NCBI GenBank assembly: GCA_021464525.1
Contig: JADRCO010000166.1
Span: forward strand, 1-46,385
Source of the DNA: Rhizophagus sp. LPA8_4_AMF
Lineage: Eukaryota; Glomeromycota; Glomeromycetes; Glomerales; Glomeraceae
DNA length: 46,385 bases
Direction: 5' to 3'
The translations under genes and the position numbers were made by a program. The notes under the pieces were generated by a model. The model was given only the letters and a program-made list of their open reading frames with translations. It was not told the origin of the DNA and did not search any database. Shown here piece by piece: positions 10,583-22,631 of the stretch. Each line of letters starts with the position of its first letter. Position 1 is the first letter of the stretch.

Positions 10583-13500
10583 AATGAGAAAAAACGAAAC
10601 CGAAATGTTATTTATATATATATATAAAAAAACAAAATAGGAAAAAGTGAAACGGTTTTTGTTATGTTGAAAAAATAAAAATAAAAAATAAAAAATAAGA
10701 AAATAAAACGTTTGTTTATATCGTTTTTTTTTGGAGAGGTATATAAATAACAAAAAAAACAAATTTCGAATGAATAAACAACGGTTTTTAAAGAATATGG
10801 TAGTTTAAAAATAAAGTGTGTTTATAATAAATTCAATTTAAAGTAAAGATAAACAACAGCAGATAAAACCCGAAAAGATTCAAATCAATTAATTTTAAAA
10901 AGAAGAATAATTAATAATCTTTTCCCAAGTTCACATGTATTTAATAAAAAAAAAAATTCAACTTACCTTTATACTCTTATGTATATATATTTTTTACTTT
11001 AACCAAACCGGCGACATTAACAACTTTGTAAACTCGGATTCAAAAAGAGAACAACACAAACCTTAAGATACGACAACTAAGTGAAGTATTTATAACTAAC
11101 AAGTCGAGAAAAGGAAAAAATGAATTGTTATTGATTCGGATAATGATGGAGTAAATTTATTGTGTTGTTATTGATGACGAATGTTTTTGTTGTTATTTCA
11201 GTTGTATGCGTAGTACTCTAATAGTTTGTACGTGGAGTTTAATCAGCTTATACTATATATGTAATAATGTAAATAATATATTAAATAAGTAATGGTCTGC
11301 GATAACGTAAAAAAAAAAATTTATTTTTTGGGTTCTTTTATGAGACTAACGCTGGAAAAAAATTTGTCTCACAGGCAGTAAAAGAAATACAATAATATAA
11401 TATAAAAAAAAAGATGTATTACTCTTTTTTTTTTTTTAAACACTTGGATGTAATACACTATAAACTATGTATAAAAAAAAAATTTTTTTTTTTTACTTAG
11501 GATTTTCAAGAGAAAATGATTTTTTTGAAAAAAATTAGGCGACACAAACAGTTAAGAAAGTGCTGCAAAGAGCGCGGGAGGAGGGGGATGTGGGATGTTA
11601 GTCCTTTTATTAATTTTTTTGTTGTGTTTTTTTTTTTGCTTTTACGAACACAAATAAAATGAACTGACAAATAAGATTAAACAGGTTTTTGATTTACTAT
11701 ACCTGGAAGAGTTATAATTGTGTACTGGTTTGGGCGATAAGACGCAGATAATTAACAGAACTGAATAAAAACAAAGAAGCGAAGGAATGAAAAAACAAAA
11801 GCCAAATCATAACAAAGACATAACTCAAAATTCTCACTTGAGGATTATTACTTTACATGAAATATCTTTAAAAATTTTACTTATCTTTAACGTTTAATAA
11901 TTAAACAGATGCCTGTGGGGTAACGAAAAGAAAGCAAGGTTACACGATGATATATGCATAAAACTACTGGTTTTTTTTGTTGTCTCCTGCAACACAAGAG
12001 CTCTAAAGTAATAGTTATAAAAAAAAAAATGATTCATTGCTTTTTCTGGGTTCAATGAATAATAATATTCATTATTTAAAAAAGATTTTTATATTATCGT
12101 ATTACTGATATAAATCTAAGATGATGTTTTTAATACAGGAAACAGAAATATAAATAAATGATTTCACTCCCAATATGCATTGAACTATCGGAGAAATATT
12201 TCAAAAAAAGGTACAACGTCTATTGAAAATTTTTACCGAAAAGGTAAAAGGTAGGAGAGATCAAAGAAATCCATTCTTTTTCCTGTAAACAAAGTAATTT
12301 ATTTTACATCACGTGAACTAAATCTTAATATTTTAATAGGAAAGTGAACTTGAATTAATTCAGCCAAATTAATCAAAATAATTTACTTTCGTCCGACATA
12401 ATATCCGTATTCCGTAGAATTTCTTTTAATGATATCAGATAAGAAGGGGAACATGAGTTTTTTAATCGATAAATAGAATGAATAAAAAAAAAATTAGGTA
12501 AAAGAAATTTTTAATTGATTAATAAATATAAAGTTTTTTATGTAACATTACATCAGTTGTAAAGAACCTGATTGTGGAATAATGTATGAAGTTTTATGCG
12601 TGAATGCGTGAACGGTTGAAAGACCTTAAATTGCAAAAGTTTTTATTTTTCAGTAATTTTGGGTTTACCGGCAAAATTCTTCATAAAAATAGCCGAAGTA
12701 CATTTTTATAATACATTATCTATATAAATATAATTTACGTAATAATATATAATTTGTTTTAATAATAAATTATAAATATAGTAATTTTATGCAATGCGCC
12801 ACAAATCCCGCACGACACAAACTGAAACTCTGTCAAACATCTCACCAAATCAAAAGAAACCTGCTGTTATCTTCATAAATATTTACTATATACGTTTATA
12901 TCGAGAGAAAAAATCTAGATTTTTAATCTCACAGTTACCGGGCAAGAAAAAATGATTAGAACGGTAAGGATTCGCATTTCGGGTCATAAATGAATCTTAA
13001 AATTAATTGTACAAAAAGAAATAAAAAATTTGAACCTTTCAACCCATTTCATTTCAAAGAATGATTTATTCAGTCTATATATTTGTAGGTGTATATATAT
13101 ATAATATATAATTAAAAGGAACCGAACATTTTTTTTTTTTTTTATGAAATCAGCATCGTAAAAAAAGTCTAGCATTCATCGATTTGTCTGTGCGATAATA
13201 TGCGAGTTTTTCGACATAATTATGACAATTATGCACAAACATTTTATCCCGCATGAAAAATTCTTTTTCTTGTTTTTATTATCTACAATAAATATTTGGT
13301 AAACATTTTCGGAGTGTTGATTACTAAATGGAGAGATTCAATTACATTAAAGAAATCTTTAACTTTATAGTGAGTTATCATTTCATGACTCAGGACTTCC
13401 CCCGTAACTACCCTTGTTGGTGTTGTTTTGTCGTTCATCTAAATTCTTGACTTTTCAAGTTGACTCATTTCAACATTGAATAACACTGAATCAACGGTTT

Positions 13501-14304
13501 CTCAGCTATTTAAGCGGCTCTTTACCTTAATAAAATAATAAAAGAAAGCCAAATACCTGTAAAGTTACACAGCATAGAATTTGTGATCGAGAAAAAAAAT
13601 TATCAAATGCTTTTAATGCACGATCTTGTGGTTTTGGTTTGCTTTTTTTGAAATTTGCTTTTTATTCCTTTTTTTTAAATTTGATAAAAGTTTTATATAA
13701 ATGATAAATAATTACTAGTTTTATCTGTATATGTATAAATCCCTGTGGTACAATTCTTTTTATCGTGAGTAAAAAGTAAAACGTATGAAAAAACGAAGAT
13801 ATAACGCAATATTTTGTTCGTACAGTTAATCCATACCATATCTGTATTCTAACTTTATGTAAATTCCAGTTGAAAATTTTAATTTGATCACGCGCTTATA
13901 TTATCAAATATAATTTTTTTTTATCATCTTCCCCGCCCATTTTTTTTTTTTTTTATTTAAAAAGTAAACTTTCAATCATCAAATAGATTTTCCAAGTCCG
14001 TGTACACTTTTGAATGTACCTTAAAGATTATTAGCAGAACAATGGAATTTATAAATTAGGGAATGTAAAGTAAAATCTTTTCCATAAACATTAAGTGTTC
14101 CCCAACAGTTTCGCGAATTTCATTATAGTTTAATTTATTCTTAATTAATACTAATCGACACATAAACGGATAAACTATATCTCATCTACAATGTATATAT
14201 TATCTGTTATTAAATAAATTATTAGTTATAATCACGAGGAAAAAAACGAAAATTGTCTTTTTTTTTTTTTCTTAATTTTGGCCAAAAATTAATTTCATAA
14301 TTTT
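10583..14304. other. Long gene-free upstream region of the zinc-finger gene
   Basis: About 3.7 kb has no convincing coding frame; the ORF at 12984-13175 is low-complexity. The part next to the zinc-finger start is pyrimidine-rich on the coding strand and lacks any AG dinucleotide on that strand from 10918 down to 10488. One TCACGTGA palindrome lies at 12309-12316. Regulators in fungi often have long upstream regions, so this may be a large promoter, but nothing specific can be shown. Confidence 0.5.
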
Positions 14305-15788
14305 TCATTGAGCATTTTTGATTTTCATTAATGTTAAAATTTTAACGGATAACTTGAATAAAGCTTCCTTATACATGAATAAAAATGCGGCAGTCAAAAC
14401 TGATTGAAATAATTTTGATGCAATTCCCTTATAAAGGCCACTGTAACCTTCATTTGCGATGATTTTTTGAAGTCCATCCCATGTATTTTTATAACGTGCA
14501 TCATCAGTTTGACGTAACTGCATACGTGATTTAACAACACTGAAAATAGATGGAAAAAAAAATATATTATATATATTATATATATATAAAGATATATGTA
14601 TTAAATAAAAAAATTATACTTACATGTAAGGATAAGTAGAACCGGTAGCAAAAAGTTTACTAATGGCTCCTAATAAAAAAAAATCCAAATTCCCTAATTT
14701 TTTGAATTTTTCTATACGAGCCTTCATTTGTTCATATACAGTATATTGAATAATTGGATTAATAACTAGAATAAGAGCTGGAATAACTCCTTGCCATAAA
14801 CTTTTAATTCCATCTTCATTAATGATTTTCAAGATAGTTTTGATGGTTCCTAATTTTTTATGTTTTTGTTTCTCATTCTCATCCAAAGATTCTTTACGTG
14901 TTGTCATTCGAGTCTTTTAAATGAATTTATTTATGTTAATTAATTTTTTTTTTTTTTTTTTTAAAAAAAAAAAGATCTTCCTTTAAGACTTACATTTACC
15001 ACCCAAATTGGGTTTGTAACTAAAACTGTAGCTGAACCAGCTACTGCTCCAGCGATCATGGATTCTATGATTGACATTGGACGTTTATTTTTTTCAAAAA
15101 CGGCCTTTATAGTCTCATAAAAATAATAGTAAACACCTAATTTGAAATTCACCCAAGTTAATAATATTAAAAGATGTTAAAAAAATCAAATTTTTCTCAA
15201 AGTTCTACGATAATTCTCAAATTATAACATAAAACGAACGTACCATTTGTCAACGCAATTCCGAATATTGCCGAATTTAAACCTCTGTATTTTTTTAATA
15301 AAAAATAAGGTATATATAAGGAACAACAAACATTGTGATATTCTATCTCCAAGTAGTTAAATTGATTATATTAAATTTAAGTTCCTCTCCAACCATTTTT
15401 TTTAATTGTTATTGCTTGGATTAAATTTTGATGAAATAATTTTATAATTTTAATTCTTACGAGTATAATCCACTAAAGCCCTCATTTTTCAAAATCTTGA
15501 CAATAGTATCTCTTCCTCCCTAATGAATCATAGTTTATTAATATCAATATGAAATTTTTCTTTGAACAATAATTATAATATTATCACTTTGTAAGCATCG
15601 GCTCCCTTTGTATCTTTTTGCACTTGAAGACGAGAACTAACAGTAATCAATGGATAAGTTAAAACCATTGATATGATACCTCCACCAGCACCTAAATTAG
15701 AGAATTAGTCAAACAAAGTAAAATAAAGGCTCATTTTAAACTAGAATTTTTACAAACCACTAAGAGCGTGAGCAACGTTTTCAGACAT
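14305..15788 (-). CDS. PMP47: Peroxisomal adenine-nucleotide-type carrier (PMP47/PMP34, SLC25A17 family)
   Basis: Seven exons on the minus strand give 300 aa: 15788-15758, 15691-15588, 15519-15461, 15284-15244, 15136-14994, 14913-14624 and 14539-14305. The protein has the threefold mitochondrial-carrier layout. The signature positions read YPLITVSSRLQ, NPIWVVNTRM and YPYIVVKSRMQ, with the usual acidic residue missing in all three. That degenerate pattern, and NPIWVVNTRM in particular, is characteristic of the peroxisomal PMP47/PMP34/Ant1 group, which exchanges ATP for AMP or carries CoA-type cofactors into peroxisomes. VYYYFYE also fits the group, and 300 aa is close to PMP34. The intron at 14993-14914 holds a T18-A11 tract. 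Transport specificity cannot be read from sequence. Confidence 0.88.
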
Positions 15789-17194
15789 TATTCAACGAAA
15801 TTATGAGCCAAAGTAAATAGTTTTTCGTTAAAAAGGAGATAGAGATGATATATAGCTATGATGATAAACCAATGAAGATTTTATCGAGTAGATCGATGAG
15901 ACAAATATTATTTTTTTTTTTTTGTAATTCGTATCACCATTATGATATTGGTCATTTTTTTCAAAAAAAAAATCATCAAACTTTTAGAAACGGTTTTTTT
16001 GTGAATCGCAAATTGTAAGTTTTTCCGATATTCTTCACGAAATTATCATTATTTTACCGTGCTTTATGATCGTTTTTTTATTATGGTGAAAATATCCGAA
16101 AGGGGAAAAAAATTTTAAATAAAATATCCGATATACAAATAATAATACACCTCTGAGGAATTAATTTCTTAGGAATTCCCGAATCCCAAATTTCCAAATT
16201 CGCAAATTCCAAATTCCAAATCTTTGTATTAATTTCATATTTGTTATATTAAATAATTCGTCCCCCATTTATAGCACTTTAAATTTATTGGAAACCGGAA
16301 AGTAATTTACCCGATATATGCAGTATCATACGATTAGATGACGGTAATTTCTTTCCCAGAATTGATCAAAATCAAAATTATTTTGGATCTATTACTGCGT
16401 TGAATACATAAAATAGGTGCTGAAATGGTATTGTATCAATGCAGTTGAAACAATGGGAATAATGTAAAATATTAAAAAAATTTAAGAATAATCTTGCTTT
16501 GCTTTTGCATTTAGAATTGTTCAAATTTTACAAAATCGTTCTTTTAAAATACATTGTTATTGATGATAAAAGATTTCATAATTTTGTTTTCTTTTTTTTG
16601 CGCTTTCTTGTAGATTTTTATTATTCCGGTGCCATGCTTCTTAACACAATAAAAAATGACAGCTATCAATGCTAAATACAAAATTGAATAAATCTCGTAA
16701 TTACAATGACTTTCATTTCATTTTTTGTTATTTTTTAAAAGCCATCTATTTCATTTTTCCGTTGCCAATTAACTCCACAAAATTTAACAGATTGCACAAT
16801 ACTTTTTGTAACACCTCTTTTAGAACAAAATCAACCATTGTTTTAAAGCTCGTGAAAAGAATTGACTTAATCCTCTTTGTTTGAATAGGCTGAAAAATCA
16901 AACTATAATTACCTGTTTATTTTTTTTTTTTTTTTCTTTGTAAAATAATTTCTGATTGTTCTATATTCCCCACATTTTATAGTAAATCTGATGCAGGGTC
17001 CCAAAATTATTCAAAACTAGTTTACATACAAGTAATATACGTAGTTCATGTGAGTTATTATCTTCGAACACATGATGTTATCGGCTGTCTCAAACCCTTT
17101 GTTACCCGGTAAATAAATTATTTCTCTTATTATTTTTTTTTTCTACATTTTTTTTTTTTTATTTTATCTTATTAAAAATATTAATTTATCAAAA
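15789..17194. other. Divergent intergenic region between the carrier and the PPP1R21 homologue
   Basis: This 1.4-kb gap separates two divergently transcribed genes and should hold both promoters. Around 16166-16220 there is a run of AAATTCC/AAATTTCC words, a small degenerate tandem repeat. The 71-codon frame at 16669-16884 has no recognisable features and is not called as a gene. Confidence 0.5.
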
Positions 17195-20100
17195 ATGAGC
17201 GAAGGCCGAATCTCCGCTTCTGCATCGCTTCAGTCTTCAGGTTCTACTTTTAATTTAACTCAATTTTTTATTTTCCTTTCTTTTCTTTTAACAAGTTTTT
17301 TCTTCCCCATATAGTAGGAGTTACTTCTGCTGAAGAACTGGCGGAAAAATATCAAAAATTATTCTCAGAATTTTCTCGGTAAAGCATCAAAACTTTCATA
17401 ATTATTGAGAATTCATTTAATTCATTTTTTTTTAAACTTAATATTAGAATAAAAGCACAGCATTCTGTCCTTAAAAAAGCTGTTAGAAAGGTTTGTCGCA
17501 TTCAATAATTAAAATGATTTTTTTCATATTTTTAAAACCTAATGCCTGGATTTTGTATAGGAACAAGTCACGAATGCATCGTTACAGGAAGAATGCAAAG
17601 CAAAAGAACAAGAGTTGCGAACGGTATGTTTATTACAATCAATTATGAAAATATAACTTAGAAATAAAAAAAAATATTTTATATATATTCTGTTTTTTTT
17701 TTTAATTTAAAAAAATTATCTAGTCGCTTCAACAACTTGATCTTTTGAATTTTCACAATGAACGTTTAACCAAACGTATTCAAAGTTTACAAGATTCAGG
17801 AAATGCGGTAAAGAGAATTGATTTTTTTAGTTAAATATTATGTAAAATGATTGGCGCGAATGTTGCTCATCCCTTTTTTGTTAATCAATTAGAAACTATC
17901 AACTGGTTGGTTATTAGGTTCAACAAAAAAAGAAATTGAAAAGTTAAAAGCTTCCCTTGATGCAAGATCCATTGATTTAACACGAAAGATTGAAGAAAAT
18001 GGTACATTTTTGCATCTCATTTTTTTTTTTTTTAAAAAAAAAAAATAAAAAAAATTTTTTTTTTTTTATTCATGATTTTATTATATTACAGAAAAATTAC
18101 ATAAAGAACTTTATGAAGTTAACAGTTTATACACTCAACATGTTAATGTTCTTCAATCTAATATATCTGAATTAGAGAAAAAGAAAGAAGAGCTTCAGGT
18201 ATATTTTAATGAAATTATTCACTAATAATGATAACCGTAAAAAAGAAGTTAATTAATGATATTAAATTAGAAAAAATGATTCTTTAAATTTAGCTGGAAT
18301 TAACAAGATCACACATGGCAAGTGAAGAAGCCCTAAGTACGATGCGTCTAGAAAAGAGAGAAGTTGAAGTTAAATTGGAGGAGACAAGACGTGAATTACA
18401 ATTGTATGTATATCGTTGTTGAATTAGGATTGACCTTTGTGTTATATATTTATATTTAAACATACATTATGATTATTATAGAACAAATGCTCTAATGGAA
18501 AAAAACGAACAAAAATTGAAGGAAGATGATGACGTATTACGCGCTGAACTGAATGCACTTAGACAAACTCTTTTAATTAATCTTGGTTTAGCGGATGGAG
18601 CACAGTCTGAACAACTCAATGTAATAAGACATATATGGTTTTTTTTTGAATGCTGAAAATATATTTTAATTTTCTATCACCACATTCACAATAATAATAA
18701 CAATAGATTTTAAGTGAAAAGATGGATTCTGAATCTAATGAAATAATTGAAAGCTTTAAGCTATTACAAAATAGCACAAGAGAATATTTGGATTCACTTA
18801 AAGAAAATAAGGAAAATGTAAGTAATAGTAATAATTTTGGTATTTTGTTGAATTGCGAAGAAGAAATTTTTTTTTTTTTTGTTCTAAAATTCCTCTTAAA
18901 AAAACGTAATTGTTTTTAGCCAGATTTATCTTATGAATTGAGTTTAAAAGTGAAAAATGCGAGTCAAGCATGGCAAAAAAATTTACAAAATTTGGCGATT
19001 AAATTTACATCTGCTCAAAGTATGTTATTGCGATTAGCTCGATTTTTAATTATAATTATCGCGGAATTTTTACTTATAAATAAGTTTGATGAATAGGCAA
19101 AATATCCGAGTTGACAACGAAAAATGAATTTCTTGCCAAAGCAAATGAAACCGATTCTAATAAAGTCTCCGATTTAGAAGCAAAAGTTTCCCGACTAAGA
19201 GAAGAATTGGATAAACAAAAGGTAATACTTATTCAGGTGAACTTAATTATATGACAATACGTCTTTAATGACAAATATATATATTTTTAGGTATCCTCGC
19301 AGGAGTTAAATAATAATAATAATAATATATCATTATCAGAACAAAGCAGTACCACATTGAACGAAATCAATGGTATGTTAATTCCAAATGGTGTCAATTT
19401 CGCGTTGAATATACTGAATCTAAATACTGACGTTTTATTTAATGAATTCAGAATCCATATCAAAATCGGCATCACAAAGTAATGAAATAAAAGAGGAAAG
19501 TGGTCCCCCTAAAATATTTGATGATCAAATTGAGAGTGATGAAGAAGTAGAGTTTGTTTATCCGGTTAATCCTAGTATTGAACCTCCTGTTAAGGAAAAT
19601 AAAGAATCAACGGCACAAGCTGCAAGTGCAAAATCTACCCTAGCCGATGATGATGATAGTAATGCAACTGGTAACGGAATAGCAGCAAGTTTCCTTGCAT
19701 TGGAACGTGATATGAGCGGAAGAAAAGATGATGATGCTAAACAACGCGAAAATTTAATCAAAAAACATTATGAGTGTAAAATAACACAATTAACTGAACA
19801 GGTTAGTATAAAATTAAGTTATTCCTTGAATTATTAAATTAATTTGACTGGTTTTATCTAATAAAATTTTAATTCATCTTGGATATTTTAGCTGCAATTA
19901 GCCGATGGCAAAGCTACCCGATTTTATAAAGCTTTAGAGACCATGCAAAGTAGATTAGCAAATGCTGAAACCAAAAATGCTAAATTACAAAAAGAATTAG
20001 CTAAATCAAATGTAATATATATATATATTTTTTCTTTTAAAAAAAAAAAAAAAAAATTTTAACGATTTTTTTTTTATTTCATATTAGGAAATTTTTGCAG

Positions 20101-20222
20101 AAGAAAGAAAAAATCATGAAAAATCAATAGAAACAATGCAAAAGTATATCTTTGAGCTATCTGATGATAAAGCAAAATTAACAAATCAAGTAAATCAAGG
20201 TCCTTCAAATAGAGCAATGTAA
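17195..20222 (+). CDS. PPP1R21: PPP1R21 (KLRAQ1)-like endosomal coiled-coil protein
   Basis: Sixteen exons give 595 aa: 17195-17240, 17315-17378, 17448-17490, 17561-17623, 17724-17807, 17893-18001, 18092-18198, 18294-18403, 18482-18620, 18707-18817, 18920-19019, 19097-19221, 19291-19372, 19452-19801, 19892-20011 and 20088-20222. All junctions keep phase. The N-terminus (YQKLFSEFSRIKAQHSVLKK, then LLNFHNERLTKRIQSLQD) matches the KLRAQ coiled-coil domain. The C-terminal block (ENLIKKHYECKITQLTEQ followed by LQLADGKATRFYKALETM) matches the conserved C-terminal block of animal PPP1R21. In animals this is a PP1 regulatory subunit and the scaffold of the Rab5 effector complex FERRY, which links endosomes to mRNAs. 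The protein is about 185 residues shorter than the human one, mainly in the centre. Most of it is predicted coiled coil. Confidence 0.85.
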
Positions 20223-21510
20223 CTAGAAATTTTGTGTACAATACATTATCTTCTTTTATTATAACAAATTATTTTGTAACTATAAATATTATAGAGAGGT
20301 TATATAACAAATAAAATTAGCCTAAAAAAAGTGTAACTTAATTAAAAGTGATTTGGAGACGTAAATTCAATTTTTTTATAATCATGTGATCTTGTCATGA
20401 TTTATAAAATTAAATGTTGCAAAAACCAAGATTTATGTCAGTGATCTTTTACATAAAATAAATAAATAAATAAGATTTATGTCAGTGATGACGCATATAG
20501 TGAAGGTTTGAAAGAAAAGGCATTTTAGTATGAACATTCTTCTTTTAGGAACATTCCTTTTTTAGAACTGTGTACACAGCCAAAGAACGGTTTTGCTTCT
20601 TCTACTCAATTAGATTCTTTACCTAACGCTCTAGCCCAAGCTCAATGTTTTTTTATCACATTTATTAGAATTCATCATCTGTATTTCTGAGATAATGGTG
20701 AATGAAAAAGAGAATTTACGCGAAAACTGGAAGGTGAAGAATATCACTACCATCCTTAGACAAAATCATTGGTCATCATTTTGATCAGGAAAAGTACTTC
20801 TCAAAGATACACGTAAATCTTCTCACGCATGAAAGATAATAATTGGTATACACCCAACTAATAATGTGTTCGGTTGTAATAAAGTTGAATCATCTAAATT
20901 TTCTTTAATAGTGGAAGTCTTTTCTATAAACGATCCTCATTTGATATGATAATGTTGTTCTACGATATACAGTTCAAGGAGTGTATCTCGATACATTTTG
21001 AGTCACTTAAAGTTTGACGTGTTTGATTGATGTTTATCTAGCTATTATGATAGTTGTTGTTCTTTCATTTAAACAAAACGAAAGTGTTATTGGACAATTT
21101 CTTGGTCACGACATCCAACAAAAAAGCTCGAGCGCGTGATTTGCATTATCCTTATCTCTTTATCTAGATATAGCTAGATCATGCTCCATAAATTACATCA
21201 TTTATGTATCATAATTCAGCCTACTTTACTTGACCAGATTTAAATAAAATGCCGCCGGTCCCGATCGAGAAAAACTGAAAAAGCGGCTGTGTTGTGTGTC
21301 AGGCATAAATGCATTGCGTTTACAATCTGAGAATGTCATTGTATTCTAAAAGCTTCCATTCGCGTTTTTTTTTTCGAGAAAAAAAATTTTTATTTATATA
21401 TTTTTGGCTTCGTCTATTTCAATATTTTCTGACAATTTGAGATAAATTGCACGCGTTAGTTAATTTCATTATCATAGAAAAAACTTTCATAAAATATTTA
21501 GATAACGCAA
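20223..21510. other. Intergenic region upstream of the DGK1-like gene
   Basis: No real gene was recognised. An 18-bp direct repeat AAGATTTATGTCAGTGAT occurs at 20428-20445 and 20472-20489. TCATGTGA is at 20382-20389. A GC-richer patch at about 21245-21320 may be promoter-proximal. The block around 20560-21100 has mixed composition but no long frame on either strand. Confidence 0.5.
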
Positions 21511-22467
21511 ATGGCAATACATCGAAATCTCGCGGCAAAAAATCGAATACAAAAACAAAAATTAAACGCAGTCATACAGCAGAAACAAGCAACTTTAGCA
21601 GAAACAAAAATAAAAAAAATAACGGCAACGAATACTAATAAAAATAAAGATGTTAGTGAATTTTCAAGGAAATTGTTACATTCCACTATAGGTATTGTAA
21701 CCTATTTAGTATAACCTGATGTTATTTATTAATAATAATTTAATTAATGAATTAATTTATTTCTTAAAAAATTTATAGGATTTATTGTTTTGTTGATATA
21801 TTCAAGTAATGATACAATTATAGTTAGGAATAAACTACTTTATATGTTTTCAATTGTATCGTTAGCAGAAATATTAAGATTTCTTAATAAAAGATTTAAC
21901 GAAATATATGTAAAATTATTTGGATTTTTGATGCGAGAAAGAGAAAAGACCGAAAAATGTAATGGAGTAATATTCTATTTAATGGGATGTATTAGTGTTC
22001 TTACACTGTTTCCCAAGGTAAATTATTCTTTTTTTATTATTTAAATATAAAGAATAAAGTAAATTAAAAATTCAATTCATTTTTCTTTATTTAAGGATAT
22101 AGCAGCAATATCAATATTGATTTTATCATGGTGTGATACAGCGGCATCATTTGTAGGTAGAAGATGGGGACATTATACGTATAAATTTTCAAATGGTAAA
22201 TCATTAGCTGGTACACTAGGTGCAATAACGGTCGGATCAATTGCTGCTTATATATTTTGGGGCAGTGGATTATTAAAACATGATCCTGAAAATGCTAGTT
22301 GGATAGAAGAAAAAAGTGCATTATCATTACCTACATTAATTATATTAACAGGAATAATTGGTGGTGCCAGTGAATTAATTGATTTATGGGGATTGGATGA
22401 TAATTTGGTTATTCCTTTATTAACTGGTATTATGTTACGGATTTTATTATTATATTTATTTTATTAA
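21511..22467 (+). CDS. DGK1: CTP-dependent diacylglycerol kinase, DGK1-like
   Basis: Three exons (21511-21691, 21779-22017, 22096-22467) give 263 aa, close to yeast Dgk1 (290). A Lys/Gln/Thr-rich basic N-terminus of about 50 residues is followed by a polytopic membrane domain. Conserved segments are SRKLLHSTIGF, CNGVIFYLMGC, SWCDTAASFVGRRWG and FSNGKSLAGT, the CTP-transferase signature shared by Dgk1 and dolichol kinase. In yeast the enzyme converts diacylglycerol to phosphatidate with CTP at the nuclear/ER membrane, controlling membrane growth and storage lipid use. The short loop lengths and RKLLH/SLAGT spacing favour Dgk1 over the longer dolichol kinase. The start is the first ATG after an upstream stop. 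Confidence 0.85.
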
Positions 22468-22549
22468 GAACAATTGTAGAATACAAAATAGTATAAGATT
22501 TACTGAGTGTAACACTAATTAAGAATTCATACCATGTGATATTTTGATA

Positions 22550-22557
22550 TCATGTGA
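22550..22557. promoter_or_regulatory. E-box-like TCATGTGA site upstream of ATP12
   Basis: TCATGTGA lies 75 bp before the ATP12 start codon, next to a CCATGTGAT copy at 22531-22540. The same motif family (TCAYGTGA) recurs through the window outside coding sequence. CACGTG/CATGTG cores are typical bHLH binding sites; binding here is inference. Confidence 0.3.
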
Positions 22558-22631
22558 TGATCATACCCAAATAAAATCTGTCAAAAAAAAATTTTTTTTT
22601 ATCACAGATAAATTTAACTTTTTTTATAATA

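Noticed and set aside
10583-10762. Upstream extension of the zinc-finger ORF
   Set aside because: It begins with TTG and translates to a Phe/Lys/Tyr low-complexity run from T-rich leader; the ATG at 10582 is the first sensible start.
12984-13175. 63-codon minus ORF
   Set aside because: Low-complexity AT-rich translation in the upstream region of the zinc-finger gene; no homology recognised.
16669-16884. 71-codon plus ORF
   Set aside because: Phe/Asn/Lys-rich chance frame in a divergent promoter region.
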